Assembly (NCBI GenBank): GCA_046327755.1
Contig: JAXLXW010000004.1
Location: forward strand, 248,001-312,000
DNA length: 64,000 bases
Direction: 5' to 3'
From: SCN-70-22 sp046327755
GTDB taxonomy: Bacteria; Gemmatimonadota; Gemmatimonadetes; Gemmatimonadales; Gemmatimonadaceae
Shown here: in pieces, positions 15,999 to 25,717 of the stretch
How positions within the stretch are numbered: position 1 is the first letter of the stretch
How the letters are laid out: each line of letters starts with the position of its first letter
The notes under the pieces: generated by a model
The model's input: only the letters and a program-made list of their open reading frames with translations
What the model was told of the DNA's origin: nothing
Databases searched by the model: none
Program-made: the position numbers and the translations under genes

Positions 15999-18305
15999 TC
16001 AACGGCGGAAGAGGTACATCATCTTGAGGAAGATCCCGTCGTTCTGCCGCCGCATGTCGGTGTCCGCGACGCGCCCCGGTGAGCGCCACCCATCGCCATA
16101 GCCGATGAACGCGGTCGTTCCCGGCGACGGCTCATACTGGATGAGCCAGTCGGTGCGCAGCGAGCGCGCGTCGCTGGCCGCGATCGCCACGCCGTTGCCG
16201 TCGACGAGGGGTGACATCGTGCCGCGCAGCCGCAACGCCTCCACGCGATCGGCGCGGTACTGCGACACCACACGGAAGAAGAGGGCACGCGTCGGCTGGT
16301 ACTCGATCTTGAGGCGCGGGATCGTGCTGTGCGCATACTCGGAGCCGTCGACCGATCGCTGGATGCGAGAGTCGGTGAGCGTCGCCTCGATGCGCGTCCC
16401 CGCGGTGGGGCGCACCAGGATGGAGGCCGTCGCGCGGCGTTGCGTCCCCTCGATCCCCTCGACGAAGATCGGCACGGCGCCGCTGGAGAACGAGAGCGAC
16501 CCGTTGACCTTGCCGAAGACCGGCGAGGTGACGGAGAGCGACGACGACCAGAGGTTGTCCAGGCGCACGCTGGGGTCCCACGGCGTGAGGTGACCCTCGA
16601 TGTCGTAGGAGTAGACGCCGCCGGCCACGCTGCGATCGACCTGGAAGAAGTCGCGACTCAGCGACGGGCTGATGGTCCAGCCGCCGCGCAGCGTGATGAA
16701 GCCACTCGCCTCGTCCTGCCCTTCGAGCTGCGACGTCCTGTCGAGCGACCCGTACCGCCAATAGCGCGTGGGGCCGCCAAACAACGTCACGTTCTGGAAG
16801 AGTGATCCCGGCTTGCCTAGCCAGGCGAACCGGTTGAAGCCGTGCGCATACTGGTACCCCACGCGCGGGACGAAGCCGGCATCGCTCTCGAATCGGTCGC
16901 CAAAGCCCCGCAGCTGGTAGTTGAAGCCCCACGTTCGACCGGTGCGATCGAACTCGGCACGCCAGAGCGGCGCGGACTGCGTCTGGTTGTTCCGGGTCGT
17001 GATCGACTGGCCGAACTGCGTCTCGAAGTAGTAGAGCTTCCGGAAGACGAGGCGGTTGTCGGCCGCGATCACGGTATTGCTCTCGTCACGCCGACGACGA
17101 TCGGTGAGGGTGAGTCCAGCGATCGAATTGCCGCCGTAATCGGCGCGCAGGCGTGCGATGTTGAAGAGCGCGTCCTTCCCCGGCACCTCGTCGAGTGCAG
17201 AGAGGAGGGCGAATCCGGTGCGGCCGAGCTTCCCCGTGAGCTTGGCGCCCGCGACCGGGTTCGCGATCTGCCGAGAGTAGACGAGCTGCCCCGGGGTGGC
17301 GAACAGCTCGATCCCCTCGAGGAAGAAGGGACGGCGTTCCGGGAGAAACAGGGTGAACCGCTCGTTGACCGTCACCAGCCCCGCATCGGACTCCACCTGC
17401 GAGAAGTCGGGGTTGATGGTCCCCTCGGCGGCAAACGACGGGAAGCCGAAGCGGAGGTTGACCCCGCCGTCGAACGTCCCATTGTCGCGCGAGAAGCGCC
17501 CGTCCGCGGCGCGCGCCCCGGACACCGCCTCGGTGATGAAGGGTTGGATGTCGGTGACGACGCCGCGCTCGACGTTCTCGATCCCCAGCAGGAGCCCCGA
17601 CTGCGCGAGGAGCGACGAGGCGCCGCGCTGCGCATCGGTCCACGTGTCCTCGGCGCCCCGCCCTGGGATGTTGCGCACCACCTGGATCCCCCAGCGCTGC
17701 TCACCGTTGGGGAATCGGAGGCTCTTGAACGGAATCCGCATCTCCACCACGTAGCCGGACGCGGTCAGGCGCCCGCGCGTCTCGAAGCGAAAGTCCGGAT
17801 TGAGGTCGACGCTCCCGCCGAACATGTTGCCGGCGCTCGCCGCCCCCTCGGTGCGCACGCCGTCCAGCTGGACGCCTAACGCGTTGGCGCCGAAGAAGAA
17901 GGCGCGGCGCCGGTCGTTGAACGTGTCGAGGTAGATCGTGACGCGGTCATCGTTGCTGATCTGGTCGCGCTTGGAGAGGGTGGCGCGCACGCTCCCCGAG
18001 TCGGACGTCGCGATGATGGCGAAGTAGATCGCCTGCGCCGAGTAGAGGACGCGGACCTCGGTCGGCTCGGCCGCCTCTCGCTGGTCGACCGGCTGGTACT
18101 GCCAGAAGCCGGTGAGGCGCGCCGCCCGCCCCCAGGCCGGCTCGTCGAGCGCGGCGTCGAGGATGATGGGTTCGTCGATGCGGGGGACGGTGACCTTCGG
18201 AGCCCCGCGCCCGGTGTATTCGCGCGACGACTGCGCCGCTGCGGCTGACGGCATCGCCGCCGCGAGGCACAGCGCGGCCGCGAGCAGGAAAGCGTTCGTT
18301 TGCAT
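15999..18305 (-). CDS. DUF5916 outer-membrane beta-barrel protein with CBM9-like domain
   Basis: 768 residues with a signal peptide (cleavage near SAAAAQSS). Residues 35-240 form a carbohydrate-binding-module-9-like sandwich (DEPIILDAALDEPAW, DDRVTIYLDTFNDRR, GYVVEMRIPFKSLRF). The rest is a long run of alternating strands ending in KMMYLFRR, the aromatic-rich end typical of outer-membrane barrels. Proteins of this family are common in Bacteroidetes and Gemmatimonadota. Export or binding of a glycan or cell-surface partner is possible, but no substrate is known. Confidence 0.85.
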   Translation of the reverse strand: MQTNAFLLAAALCLAAAMPSAAAAQSSREYTGRGAPKVTVPRIDEPIILDAALDEPAWGRAARLTGFWQYQPVDQREAAEPTEVRVLYSAQAIYFAIIATSDSGSVRATLSKRDQISNDDRVTIYLDTFNDRRRAFFFGANALGVQLDGVRTEGAASAGNMFGGSVDLNPDFRFETRGRLTASGYVVEMRIPFKSLRFPNGEQRWGIQVVRNIPGRGAEDTWTDAQRGASSLLAQSGLLLGIENVERGVVTDIQPFITEAVSGARAADGRFSRDNGTFDGGVNLRFGFPSFAAEGTINPDFSQVESDAGLVTVNERFTLFLPERRPFFLEGIELFATPGQLVYSRQIANPVAGAKLTGKLGRTGFALLSALDEVPGKDALFNIARLRADYGGNSIAGLTLTDRRRRDESNTVIAADNRLVFRKLYYFETQFGQSITTRNNQTQSAPLWRAEFDRTGRTWGFNYQLRGFGDRFESDAGFVPRVGYQYAHGFNRFAWLGKPGSLFQNVTLFGGPTRYWRYGSLDRTSQLEGQDEASGFITLRGGWTISPSLSRDFFQVDRSVAGGVYSYDIEGHLTPWDPSVRLDNLWSSSLSVTSPVFGKVNGSLSFSSGAVPIFVEGIEGTQRRATASILVRPTAGTRIEATLTDSRIQRSVDGSEYAHSTIPRLKIEYQPTRALFFRVVSQYRADRVEALRLRGTMSPLVDGNGVAIAASDARSLRTDWLIQYEPSPGTTAFIGYGDGWRSPGRVADTDMRRQNDGIFLKMMYLFRR

Positions 18306-18371
18306 GGTCGGAAGGTAGCGTAGCGGGGATCGACCCGCTGTCAGGGCATGGTCAGCAGGTCACGTCCGCCG

Positions 18372-19898
18372 TCACGCCTCGCCCCACCCACCGCCACCGG
18401 GGGTGAGGACGCTGACGACGTCGCCCGACCGCAGCTCCAGCCGGCACTTGGCGGGGATCGGCTCGCCGTTGAGCAGGTTGAGCCCGGGGTGGCCGTTCTC
18501 GCCGCCCACCGCGCCTAACGGCGCGCGCCGCCGACGCTCGGTGACGAGCGTAACGGTGCACGGTTCGAGGACGCGATACCGGCGCACGACGCCATTCCCC
18601 CCGCGCTGCGCGCCCGCCCCGCCGGAGCCGCGGCGGACCGCATATTCGTCGATGCGAATGGGATACGCATGCTCCAGCGCTTCGATGGGGGTGTTGCGCG
18701 TGTTGCTCATCCCCACGTGCACCGCGTCGGGTCCGGGGCCGCGCGACGAGCCGCCCTGCCCTCCGCCTAACGTTTCGTAGAACGTCCAGCCGCGGCCGCC
18801 GAAGGTGATGTTGTTCATCGTTCCCTGCCCCTGCGCCGGGACGTCGACGCCGGCGTCGGCGAGCGCCGCGAACAGCGTGTCGGTGACTCGCTGCGACATC
18901 TCGACGTTGCCGGCCGCAACCGCCGCGGGCCACCGCGCGTTGATCGCCGTCCCCTCGGGGACGATGAGTTCGAGCGCACGCGCAATGCCATCGTTGGTGG
19001 GGACGTCGTCGTCGAGCAGCGTGCGCAGGACGAAGACGGCCGCAGCGCGCGTGACGGCGAACGGGGCATTGACGTTTCCCGCCACCATCGGCGACGTCCC
19101 GGTGAAGTCGAGCCGGAGGCGGTCGCCGAGCGCGGTGAGTGTCACCACGATCGGGATGTCGGCGTCGGTCACGCCGTCCCCCTCGAGCGCGTCGCGCGCG
19201 GTGCCACGCGCGTTACCCAACTGCGCAATGCGCGCGCGCGCGCGCCGCTCGGTATAGTCGAGCAGCGCATCGCACGCGCCCTCCACCACCGCTCCTCCCT
19301 CGCGCGCCCGCAGCGCCAGCCAGCCATCGCGCCCGGCCGCGCAGGCCGCGCGCTGCGCCCGCAGGTCGCCACGCCGCTCGTCGGGCGTGCGCACGTTGGC
19401 CAGGACCAGGCGCAGGACATCGTCCTGCCATTCCCCGTGCCGCGCGATGCGCACCGGCGGGACGATGATCCCCTCCTGCACCAGCTCCGTCGCACCGCGC
19501 GGCATCGATCCCGGCGAGATGCCGCCCACGTCCGCATGGTGCGCGCGCACCGCCGCGAAGCCAACGATGCGATCGCCCTCCGCAATGACCTCGATCATCG
19601 TGAGGTCGGGAAGATGCGATCCGCCGTGGTTGGGATCGTTGAGCAGGAAGACATCGCCGGCGCGCGGCTCGTGCGCGAGCACGGCGCGCACCGCCTCGGG
19701 CATCGCCCCCAGGTGCACCGGGATATGTGCCGCCTGCGCGATCATTCGCCCCGCCGCATCGAACAACGCCGACGACGCATCGCGTCGCTCACGAATGTTC
19801 GGCGACAGTGCCCCGCGTTCGAGCACGGTCCCCATCTCCTCGGCGATCATGGCGACCGCGTTGGAGAAGACCGTGAGGGCGAGAGGATCGAAGGACAT
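18372..19898 (-). CDS. hyuB: Hydantoinase B/oxoprolinase-type subunit
   Basis: 508 residues of the HyuB family. It shows LERGALSPNIRERRDASSA, NDPNHGGSHLPD, HHADVGGISPGSMP and a Gly-rich C terminus (GGGGWGEA). With HyuA it would form an ATP-dependent cyclic-amide hydrolase (N-methylhydantoinase, 5-oxoprolinase or an acetone-carboxylase relative); the substrate cannot be assigned. The start is ATG 19898, directly after composite repeat E, which separates it from hyuA by 47 bp. It contains two CGTTAGGC octamers. Confidence 0.9.
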   Translation of the reverse strand: MSFDPLALTVFSNAVAMIAEEMGTVLERGALSPNIRERRDASSALFDAAGRMIAQAAHIPVHLGAMPEAVRAVLAHEPRAGDVFLLNDPNHGGSHLPDLTMIEVIAEGDRIVGFAAVRAHHADVGGISPGSMPRGATELVQEGIIVPPVRIARHGEWQDDVLRLVLANVRTPDERRGDLRAQRAACAAGRDGWLALRAREGGAVVEGACDALLDYTERRARARIAQLGNARGTARDALEGDGVTDADIPIVVTLTALGDRLRLDFTGTSPMVAGNVNAPFAVTRAAAVFVLRTLLDDDVPTNDGIARALELIVPEGTAINARWPAAVAAGNVEMSQRVTDTLFAALADAGVDVPAQGQGTMNNITFGGRGWTFYETLGGGQGGSSRGPGPDAVHVGMSNTRNTPIEALEHAYPIRIDEYAVRRGSGGAGAQRGGNGVVRRYRVLEPCTVTLVTERRRRAPLGAVGGENGHPGLNLLNGEPIPAKCRLELRSGDVVSVLTPGGGGWGEA

Positions 19899-19907
19899 GA
19901 AGGGCGG

Positions 19908-19950
19908 ACGGGAGACGGGAGACGGGAGTGCGGGGGCGCGCGGGGCTAGG
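19908..19950 (-). repeat. Composite repeat E between hyuA and hyuB
   Basis: On the minus strand: GC core AGCCCCGCGCGCC, then three perfect CTCCCGT heptamers (19908-19928), then CCGCCCTTC and the hyuB ATG. The hyuA stop TAG lies inside the GC core, so the element overlaps the end of hyuA. Confidence 0.85.
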
Positions 19951-21877
19951 GAGCGACGTCCTGTTCCAGGAGCCAGCCGCCCATATCCAGCGCGCGGGCG
20001 CGCCAGTTGGCGGCGACGAGGAGCGTGGCGTCGGGGAGGGCGACGACGGTGGGGCCAGTGACCGTGGTGTCGAGGAGGCCGCCGTCGTCGACGAAAGTGC
20101 CCTCGCTCCAGCGGTTGGGGCCGCGGCGCTGGAGCAAGACGGGAGGCGCTTCCGTGGATGTGGTGCAACGCAGCGACACCATCTCGATCGGCGTCTCGAG
20201 GACGAAGCCGTAGCGCGCCAGGTGCGTGCGGGCGAAGCGCGTCGACACCACGTCGCCCGTCTCGCCCGGCGCCACGGCGACCTCGAGCTCATGCCCCTGC
20301 CCGCGATAGCGGATGCGGGCGACGAACTGCGGCGTCCCGCTCCCGCCGGCGCGCTGCTCGGCGACGCTCGCCAGTCGTGCGAGGTCCGCCGCGGACAGCA
20401 CCTCGAGGGACGCCATCACGCTCACCATCCCGAGGCGTCGTTCGGGGGCGACCGCGAGGCCGAGTGCCGAGAGCACACCGGCGTGCGGCGGCACGAGGAT
20501 GCGCGTCATGCCCAGCCGCTCGGCGAGGGCGCAGGCGTGCAGCGGCCCGCCGCCGCCGAAGGCGACGAGGACACAGCCCCGCGGGTCGACGCCGCGCTCG
20601 ACGCTCACGCGCCGCAGGGCGCGCGCCATCTCGGCGTCCGCCGTGGCGATCATGGCCTGGGCGGTGCGCTCCACATCGGCGCCTAACGTGTCGGCGAGGC
20701 GCGCCACGGCAGCGCGGGCCCCGTCCGGGTCGAGCGTCACGTCGCGCGCCATGCGATCGGCGCGAATGTTCCCCAGCGCAACGTGCGCATCGGTGACCGT
20801 CGCCTGCGTCCCGCCGCGCCCGAAGGCGACGGGTCCCGGGAGGGCGCCCGCGCTGCGGGGGCCCACGCGAAGCGCCCCGCCGTCGTCGACCCACCCTAAC
20901 GATCCACCACCGGCCGACACCGTCTCGACGAGGACGCGCGGGAGGGCGATCGGGACGCCAGCCACGCTCCCGCCGGCCTCCACCAGCGGTTCACCGTCGA
21001 GGATGAGCCCCACGTCGGCGCTCGTGCCGCCGATGTCGATCGACAGCGCACGATCGAAACCGGCGAGCCGCGCGACGAGCGCCGCGCCCGCCACGCCCCC
21101 CGCCGGCCCGGAGAGGGCGAGCGACGCCGCGTGGCGAGCCGCATCATGCGCCTCGCGCATCCCGCCACTCGACGAGACGACGCCGGGGGCGGGCATCCCC
21201 AGCGACGCGACGCGCCCCGTGAGGTTCTCGAGATAGCGCCGCACCCCGGGGCGCGCGTACGCCTCGCACGCCGTGGTCGCCGTGCGCTCGTATTCGCGGA
21301 TCTCCGGCAGGACTTGCGACGAGCACACGACGTCGACGCCAGGCAGTCGCGCCGCGACTGCCTCCGCCAGTTGCAACTCGTGGCGCGCGTCGGCGTAGGC
21401 GTGCAGGAGCGCCACGGCGACGATGTCCGGCGCGAGCGCGGCCACCTGCTCGGCCACGCGACGTGCCTCGTCCTCGGTGAGAGGGCGCGCCTGCGTCCCC
21501 GGCTCGAGGCGTTCGTGCACCGCCACCACCTGCGACGCGTCGACCAAGGGCGTCGGGTGGTGCGCCGACAGGTCGTACAGCGACGCGCGCTCCTGGCGGC
21601 GAAGCTCGAGCAGGTCGGTCGCGCCGCTCGTCGCGCACAGCGCCACACGCGCGCCGCGCCGCTCGAGGAGCATGTTCGTCACGACCGTGGTCCCGTGCAC
21701 GATGCGACGCACCGCCTCCGCGGCGGGGGCCTGCGTTCGCAAGGCGTCCTCGACGCCTACGCTCTGGTCGTGCGGCGTGGAGAGGACCTTCCCGGCGCAC
21801 ACCGCGCCATCCACGAGCGATACCGACACCAGGTCGGTGAAGGTCCCGCCCACGTCGATCCCGATGGAGTGGCTCAT
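19946..21877 (-). CDS. hyuA: Hydantoinase/oxoprolinase A subunit
   Basis: 643 residues of the ASKHA-fold HyuA family: N-terminal IGIDVGGTFTDLV, HGTTVVTN, then SIDIGGTSADVGL and FGGGGPLHA, the phosphate-binding loops. It supplies the ATP-using step of the HyuAB reaction. Ten bases separate it from the upstream DUF4105 gene, so it is in the same transcript; hyuB follows. Confidence 0.92.
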   Translation of the reverse strand: MSHSIGIDVGGTFTDLVSVSLVDGAVCAGKVLSTPHDQSVGVEDALRTQAPAAEAVRRIVHGTTVVTNMLLERRGARVALCATSGATDLLELRRQERASLYDLSAHHPTPLVDASQVVAVHERLEPGTQARPLTEDEARRVAEQVAALAPDIVAVALLHAYADARHELQLAEAVAARLPGVDVVCSSQVLPEIREYERTATTACEAYARPGVRRYLENLTGRVASLGMPAPGVVSSSGGMREAHDAARHAASLALSGPAGGVAGAALVARLAGFDRALSIDIGGTSADVGLILDGEPLVEAGGSVAGVPIALPRVLVETVSAGGGSLGWVDDGGALRVGPRSAGALPGPVAFGRGGTQATVTDAHVALGNIRADRMARDVTLDPDGARAAVARLADTLGADVERTAQAMIATADAEMARALRRVSVERGVDPRGCVLVAFGGGGPLHACALAERLGMTRILVPPHAGVLSALGLAVAPERRLGMVSVMASLEVLSAADLARLASVAEQRAGGSGTPQFVARIRYRGQGHELEVAVAPGETGDVVSTRFARTHLARYGFVLETPIEMVSLRCTTSTEAPPVLLQRRGPNRWSEGTFVDDGGLLDTTVTGPTVVALPDATLLVAANWRARALDMGGWLLEQDVAP

Positions 21878-21887
21878 CCGCTTCGCC

Positions 21888-23222
21888 TCAACGGCGCGGC
21901 GCCGAGTGGGAGAGGCGCGCCAGGTGCTCGGCGTCTCGATTGGCCCGTTGCTGGGCGAGGTAGACGACGCGGAGGACGAGGAAGTACATCGCGAGGTTCA
22001 CCGGCGCGGCGAAGGCGGCGATGGCGCGTGACGGTTGCCCCCACGGCGTCAGGGCGACGATCGCCCCAACGATGGAGAGCAGCGCGGTGGTGCGCACCAG
22101 CAGGAGGAGCCACTCGCGCCAGCGTCGCGCGGCCCCGGCGAACGGGAGGAGGAGCGCCACCGCGAGCCAGAGCGGGTTGATGAAGAAGAGGTTCTGGTTG
22201 GCGTGCGACGCGACGTGCTGCGTCACCGTCCACAGGAGGAAGAGGAGGAGTCCGAGCACGCCGGCGACGGATGCCCACGCCAGCGAGAGCGTCATCGCCC
22301 CGGCGCGCCCCGGGAGGCGGAAACCCACGAGATAGCAGACGACGGCGACGACGACCCCGAGCGCGAGCCCGCCCAGCGCGAGCGACGGGACGCTCATCAG
22401 CTCGGGGGTGCGCGACGCGGTGAACAGCTCCTGCTCCGACGCGACCAGGGGGACAAGTCGCCCCGTCGAGTCGGGAACGCGGATGTCGCGCAACCGGCGC
22501 TGGAACTCCATCGGGATGAACATCGCCTCCCACGCGGTGATGGGGCGATCGGTCGGGCGGCCGAGGGCGAGGTCGATCCCGGTCCGCGTCCAGAACATCC
22601 CGTCCATCAGCCGCAACGAGTGGTCGCGATACGTCATCGGCGTGACGACGGTGTCGGTGGCGCGCTTGATGGCCCCGCCGGTGATCATGTCGATCGCATC
22701 GCGCACGCGTGTGGAGCAGTTGTCGCGATAGTAGTCGTAGCGGTAGAACTTGTGCTCGTCCTGCGAGTTCCAGATGACGAAGCGGCGCAGCGAGTCCTTC
22801 TGTGCCGCGCTGAGGTTGAGGCGCTGGACGGTGACCGAGCGGTTGTCCTGCTGGTAGGCGAGCAACATCTGCGTGGCGTCGAACGGCGCCATCCAGTAGC
22901 GCATCTCGCCGCGCAGGAAGCGGGGGAGGAATCCCGGCTGTTCGAACGAGAACATCCCCCAGTTGAAGACCAGGTCGGTCCCCGTGCGCGTGTCGCGGAT
23001 GCCTAACGCATTGTGCCCGAAGCGCTCCCAGAGCAGGTCGCCCTGCCCCATGGTCATCACGTAGACTTCGAGCTCGCTGCCGGGCGGGGCTTCCACCGGT
23101 TGGGCCGCCGTCGGCGCTACCGCCGGTGTCGCGGGGGGCTGCCCACGGGCCGCGGCCGGCGCCAGCGCGAGGGAGGTGGCCAGCAGGAGCGCGGCCAGGG
23201 GCCGCGCGAACGCCGTCCTCAC
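21888..23222 (-). CDS. DUF4105 membrane protein
   Basis: 444 residues. GTG start overlaps the TGA of the upstream oxidoreductase gene (GTGA). A signal sequence (residues 7-27) precedes the DUF4105 domain (YVMTMGQGDLLWERFGHNALG, FNWGMFSF, YRYDYYRDNCSTRVRD), which contains conserved His/Asn/Cys residues suggestive of a papain-like fold. Four to five membrane helices fill 290-430. The function is not established. It is translated together with the oxidoreductase. Confidence 0.85.
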   Translation of the reverse strand: MRTAFARPLAALLLATSLALAPAAARGQPPATPAVAPTAAQPVEAPPGSELEVYVMTMGQGDLLWERFGHNALGIRDTRTGTDLVFNWGMFSFEQPGFLPRFLRGEMRYWMAPFDATQMLLAYQQDNRSVTVQRLNLSAAQKDSLRRFVIWNSQDEHKFYRYDYYRDNCSTRVRDAIDMITGGAIKRATDTVVTPMTYRDHSLRLMDGMFWTRTGIDLALGRPTDRPITAWEAMFIPMEFQRRLRDIRVPDSTGRLVPLVASEQELFTASRTPELMSVPSLALGGLALGVVVAVVCYLVGFRLPGRAGAMTLSLAWASVAGVLGLLLFLLWTVTQHVASHANQNLFFINPLWLAVALLLPFAGAARRWREWLLLLVRTTALLSIVGAIVALTPWGQPSRAIAAFAAPVNLAMYFLVLRVVYLAQQRANRDAEHLARLSHSAPRR

Positions 23223-24223
23223 AGGCGCACTTCCTTCCCTTCTTCGGCGGACTTGTAGGCCGCCTCGATCAGGCGGTGCACCAGGAGCTGGTCGGTCGGC
23301 GCTTCGTATTCCACTTCGCCGCGCACCGCGGAGACGAAATGCGCCAACTCGGCGCGGTACGACTGGATGAAGGCGCTCTCGCGCGCCGCGGCCCCCGTCG
23401 GCGAGACGTCGACCGGCTTGCCGTTGAGTTCCTTCACGACGCGCAGCGGCGCCAGGCGCGCGCTCCCGCGCGAGCAGAGTGTCTCGAACCACCAGCGCTC
23501 GTCCTCACCCACGTAGGCCCAGGAGAGGTCGAAGGAGAACGACGCCCCGTTGGCACACTCCACGGCGAGCATCGCCGACTCCTCCACGGCGTTTGCGCCG
23601 CGCGCGCGCTCGATGTGCGCCCACACGCGCGTGGGCGCGGGAAAGTCGCCCAGCCACATCGCGAGGTCGATGAGGGCAAAGCCTTGCTCGAAGAGCGCAC
23701 CGCCACCCGCTTCCTGCCGCCGCAATCGCCACCCCTCGATCTTGCCGCGCGGGTGATAGGCACCGGCGCGCACGCCGGTGAGCTTGCCCAACTCGCCGCC
23801 GGTGAGGAAGCGGGCCAGCGCCTGCACATCCGACCGGAAGCGGTGGTTGTTGGCGACGAAGACCTTCCGGTTCCCGCGCGACGCCGCGGCGAGGATTCGA
23901 TCAACCCCCTTGGCGGTGAGCGACAGCGGGCGCTCGCAGAGCACGTCGAGCCCGGCCGCCAGCAGCTGCAACACCTGCGGTTCATGCAGGTGGGACGGCG
24001 TGGTCACCACGGCGGCGTCGAGCTGGTCGTAGTCGAGCAGGTCGTCGATATCGTTGAAGGCGTCGGGAATCCCGAAGCGATCGGCGAGGGCGCGCGCCTT
24101 GGCGCGGTCGTTGTCACACAGGGCGACGACCTGGGCGCCGCGCAGCTTGGAAAGCACGGGGAGGTGCGCCATCTGCGAGATGGCACCGGCACCGACGACC
24201 GCAATGCGAACAGGGGAGACCAT
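23219..24223 (-). CDS. Gfo/Idh/MocA-family oxidoreductase
   Basis: 334 residues. The Rossmann fold begins RIAVVGAGAISQMAHLP; TPSHLHEPQVL and LCERPLSLTAKG are the usual cofactor and substrate-loop motifs (the common EKP is RP here: CERPL). The C-terminal half is the alpha/beta dimer domain. Such enzymes oxidise or reduce sugars and cyclitols with NAD(P). ATG 24223 is chosen because it places the nucleotide-binding loop at the expected distance. Overlaps DUF4105 by four bases. Confidence 0.88.
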   Translation of the reverse strand: MVSPVRIAVVGAGAISQMAHLPVLSKLRGAQVVALCDNDRAKARALADRFGIPDAFNDIDDLLDYDQLDAAVVTTPSHLHEPQVLQLLAAGLDVLCERPLSLTAKGVDRILAAASRGNRKVFVANNHRFRSDVQALARFLTGGELGKLTGVRAGAYHPRGKIEGWRLRRQEAGGGALFEQGFALIDLAMWLGDFPAPTRVWAHIERARGANAVEESAMLAVECANGASFSFDLSWAYVGEDERWWFETLCSRGSARLAPLRVVKELNGKPVDVSPTGAAARESAFIQSYRAELAHFVSAVRGEVEYEAPTDQLLVHRLIEAAYKSAEEGKEVRL

Positions 24224-24314
24224 GAGTCCGGAGGACGGCGTTAGGCGTGCGGTTCGGCAGCGCAGCTCGCCGTCGGGACCCGCAGGCCCTGGGCGCACGT
24301 TCCGTGAGGCGCCG

Positions 24315-25613
24315 TCAGCGCAGGCGTTCGACCTCGGTGCCGGGATAGTACGCCGAGAGGATTGCGCGCGCATCGTATCCGGCCCGCGAGCGGCCGATCG
24401 CTCCCCATTGGCACATCCCGACGCCGTGACCGTTCCCCGTTCCCCGAAGCGTCAGCTGCATGAGCCGGCCGTCACGCCCAATCACCGGCTCGAGCGAAAA
24501 ATAGGTCGAGTTCAGGATCTCGCCACGTGCATTGCGCAGCGTGGTCCGCAGGGCGGTTCCGGAGAGCCTGACGTTCCCGCCCTCCGTCTCGAGGACCAGC
24601 GTGGCCACGCGCCCCGAGCGCGTGCGCGCCTCGATGCGTGCGCCGCGGACCGCACCGCCGGCGACGAGCATCCCCGCCCCCTGGGCACGCACGTAGCGCT
24701 CGACCGCATCGTCCAGCGCACGCCGGTCGAAGCTCCGCTCCCAGTGAAAGCGCGGCGAGCGGTCGCACCAGGCGCCGCCTCCCTCCGCCGCGCTGCGCGC
24801 ATCCGACACGCCGCGCAGCCAAGGCTCGTCGCGCACCCCGCTCCACGCCTCGGTCGGGGCGATGGTCTCGCCGCCGCACGTCGAGTGATACGGTGCGCGC
24901 ACCACGCTCCCCTGCCACGTGAGGACCCACCCGGCGGTCGCCTCCACCGCGGCGTCGGCGATCGGGTGCTCCGCTTCCATCCCGCCGTAGACCTGGTCCC
25001 ACGCATCGTCGGTGAGATCGAAGGGACGCCCCACCCCCTCCCGCATGCGCACCGCCGTATAGCTGCGCGCCGCGATGGCCTGCGCCTCCAGCGCCGCCGC
25101 TTCGTTAGGCGAACGGACGCCCAGTTCGAGCGGGACAACGCCCCGCAGGTATGACTCGAGCGGCACCCGGTTCACGACGAGGAGCGCCGTATCGACCGGC
25201 GCGAAGGCGAGGACGCCTCGATAGCGCTTCCCTTCCCACGTGACCGCCGATCCGGGCGCATCCGGCTCGAGCACGAGCGGCTCGTCGCTCCAGGCGGTGA
25301 CGCGTGTCCCGCCGCCGACCACCGCACGTACGCGGCGGTTGCGCCGTTCCAGCACGAGATCGGGGGCGCCGCTGCCGCGGGCGTGCGTCCGCCCCCAGGC
25401 ATCGCGCACGACCCAGGCGCCGGTGGCGCCGGGCGCCGCCTCGACCCCCGCGGAGCCGACGACAACCCGAACCTCGCGCCCCTGCACCACCGGCGCGGCG
25501 CGGCGCGCCGGGGGCGGCGTCGCGGCGCCAGCCGACCTCCCCAGCGTGAGGCAGCACACCAAGGCGAGGGAGAATCGGAGCGGACGACCGAAGGTGTGGA
25601 CGGTGCGCGGCAT
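24315..25613 (-). CDS. SpoIID/LytB-domain protein
   Basis: 432 residues with a signal peptide (residues 10-30). The SpoIID core spans about 150-425: LESYLRGVVPLE, EAAALEAQAIAARSYT, APYHSTCGGETIAPTEAW and GHGVGMCQWGA. In sporulating bacteria SpoIID is a lytic transglycosylase acting on denuded glycan; in non-sporulating phyla the family works in peptidoglycan turnover. A CGTTAGGC octamer occurs in the reverse sense at 25103-25110 (read as Pro-Asn). Confidence 0.88.
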   Translation of the reverse strand: MPRTVHTFGRPLRFSLALVCCLTLGRSAGAATPPPARRAAPVVQGREVRVVVGSAGVEAAPGATGAWVVRDAWGRTHARGSGAPDLVLERRNRRVRAVVGGGTRVTAWSDEPLVLEPDAPGSAVTWEGKRYRGVLAFAPVDTALLVVNRVPLESYLRGVVPLELGVRSPNEAAALEAQAIAARSYTAVRMREGVGRPFDLTDDAWDQVYGGMEAEHPIADAAVEATAGWVLTWQGSVVRAPYHSTCGGETIAPTEAWSGVRDEPWLRGVSDARSAAEGGGAWCDRSPRFHWERSFDRRALDDAVERYVRAQGAGMLVAGGAVRGARIEARTRSGRVATLVLETEGGNVRLSGTALRTTLRNARGEILNSTYFSLEPVIGRDGRLMQLTLRGTGNGHGVGMCQWGAIGRSRAGYDARAILSAYYPGTEVERLR

Positions 25614-25717
25614 GGCGGGGTGCGGGCGTTCGCCTAACGAACTCCTTCAGGGACGCCCCCCGTGGCGCACGCGTCACTTGGCCCTCGGACGGGCGACCAG
25701 CCCGCGGGCCCAGCAGG

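Noticed and set aside
18372..21877. 5-oxoproline utilisation system with the Nramp-like gene
   Set aside because: The transporter is 22 kb away and the HyuAB substrate is not determinable from sequence; no pxpA/B/C genes are adjacent.
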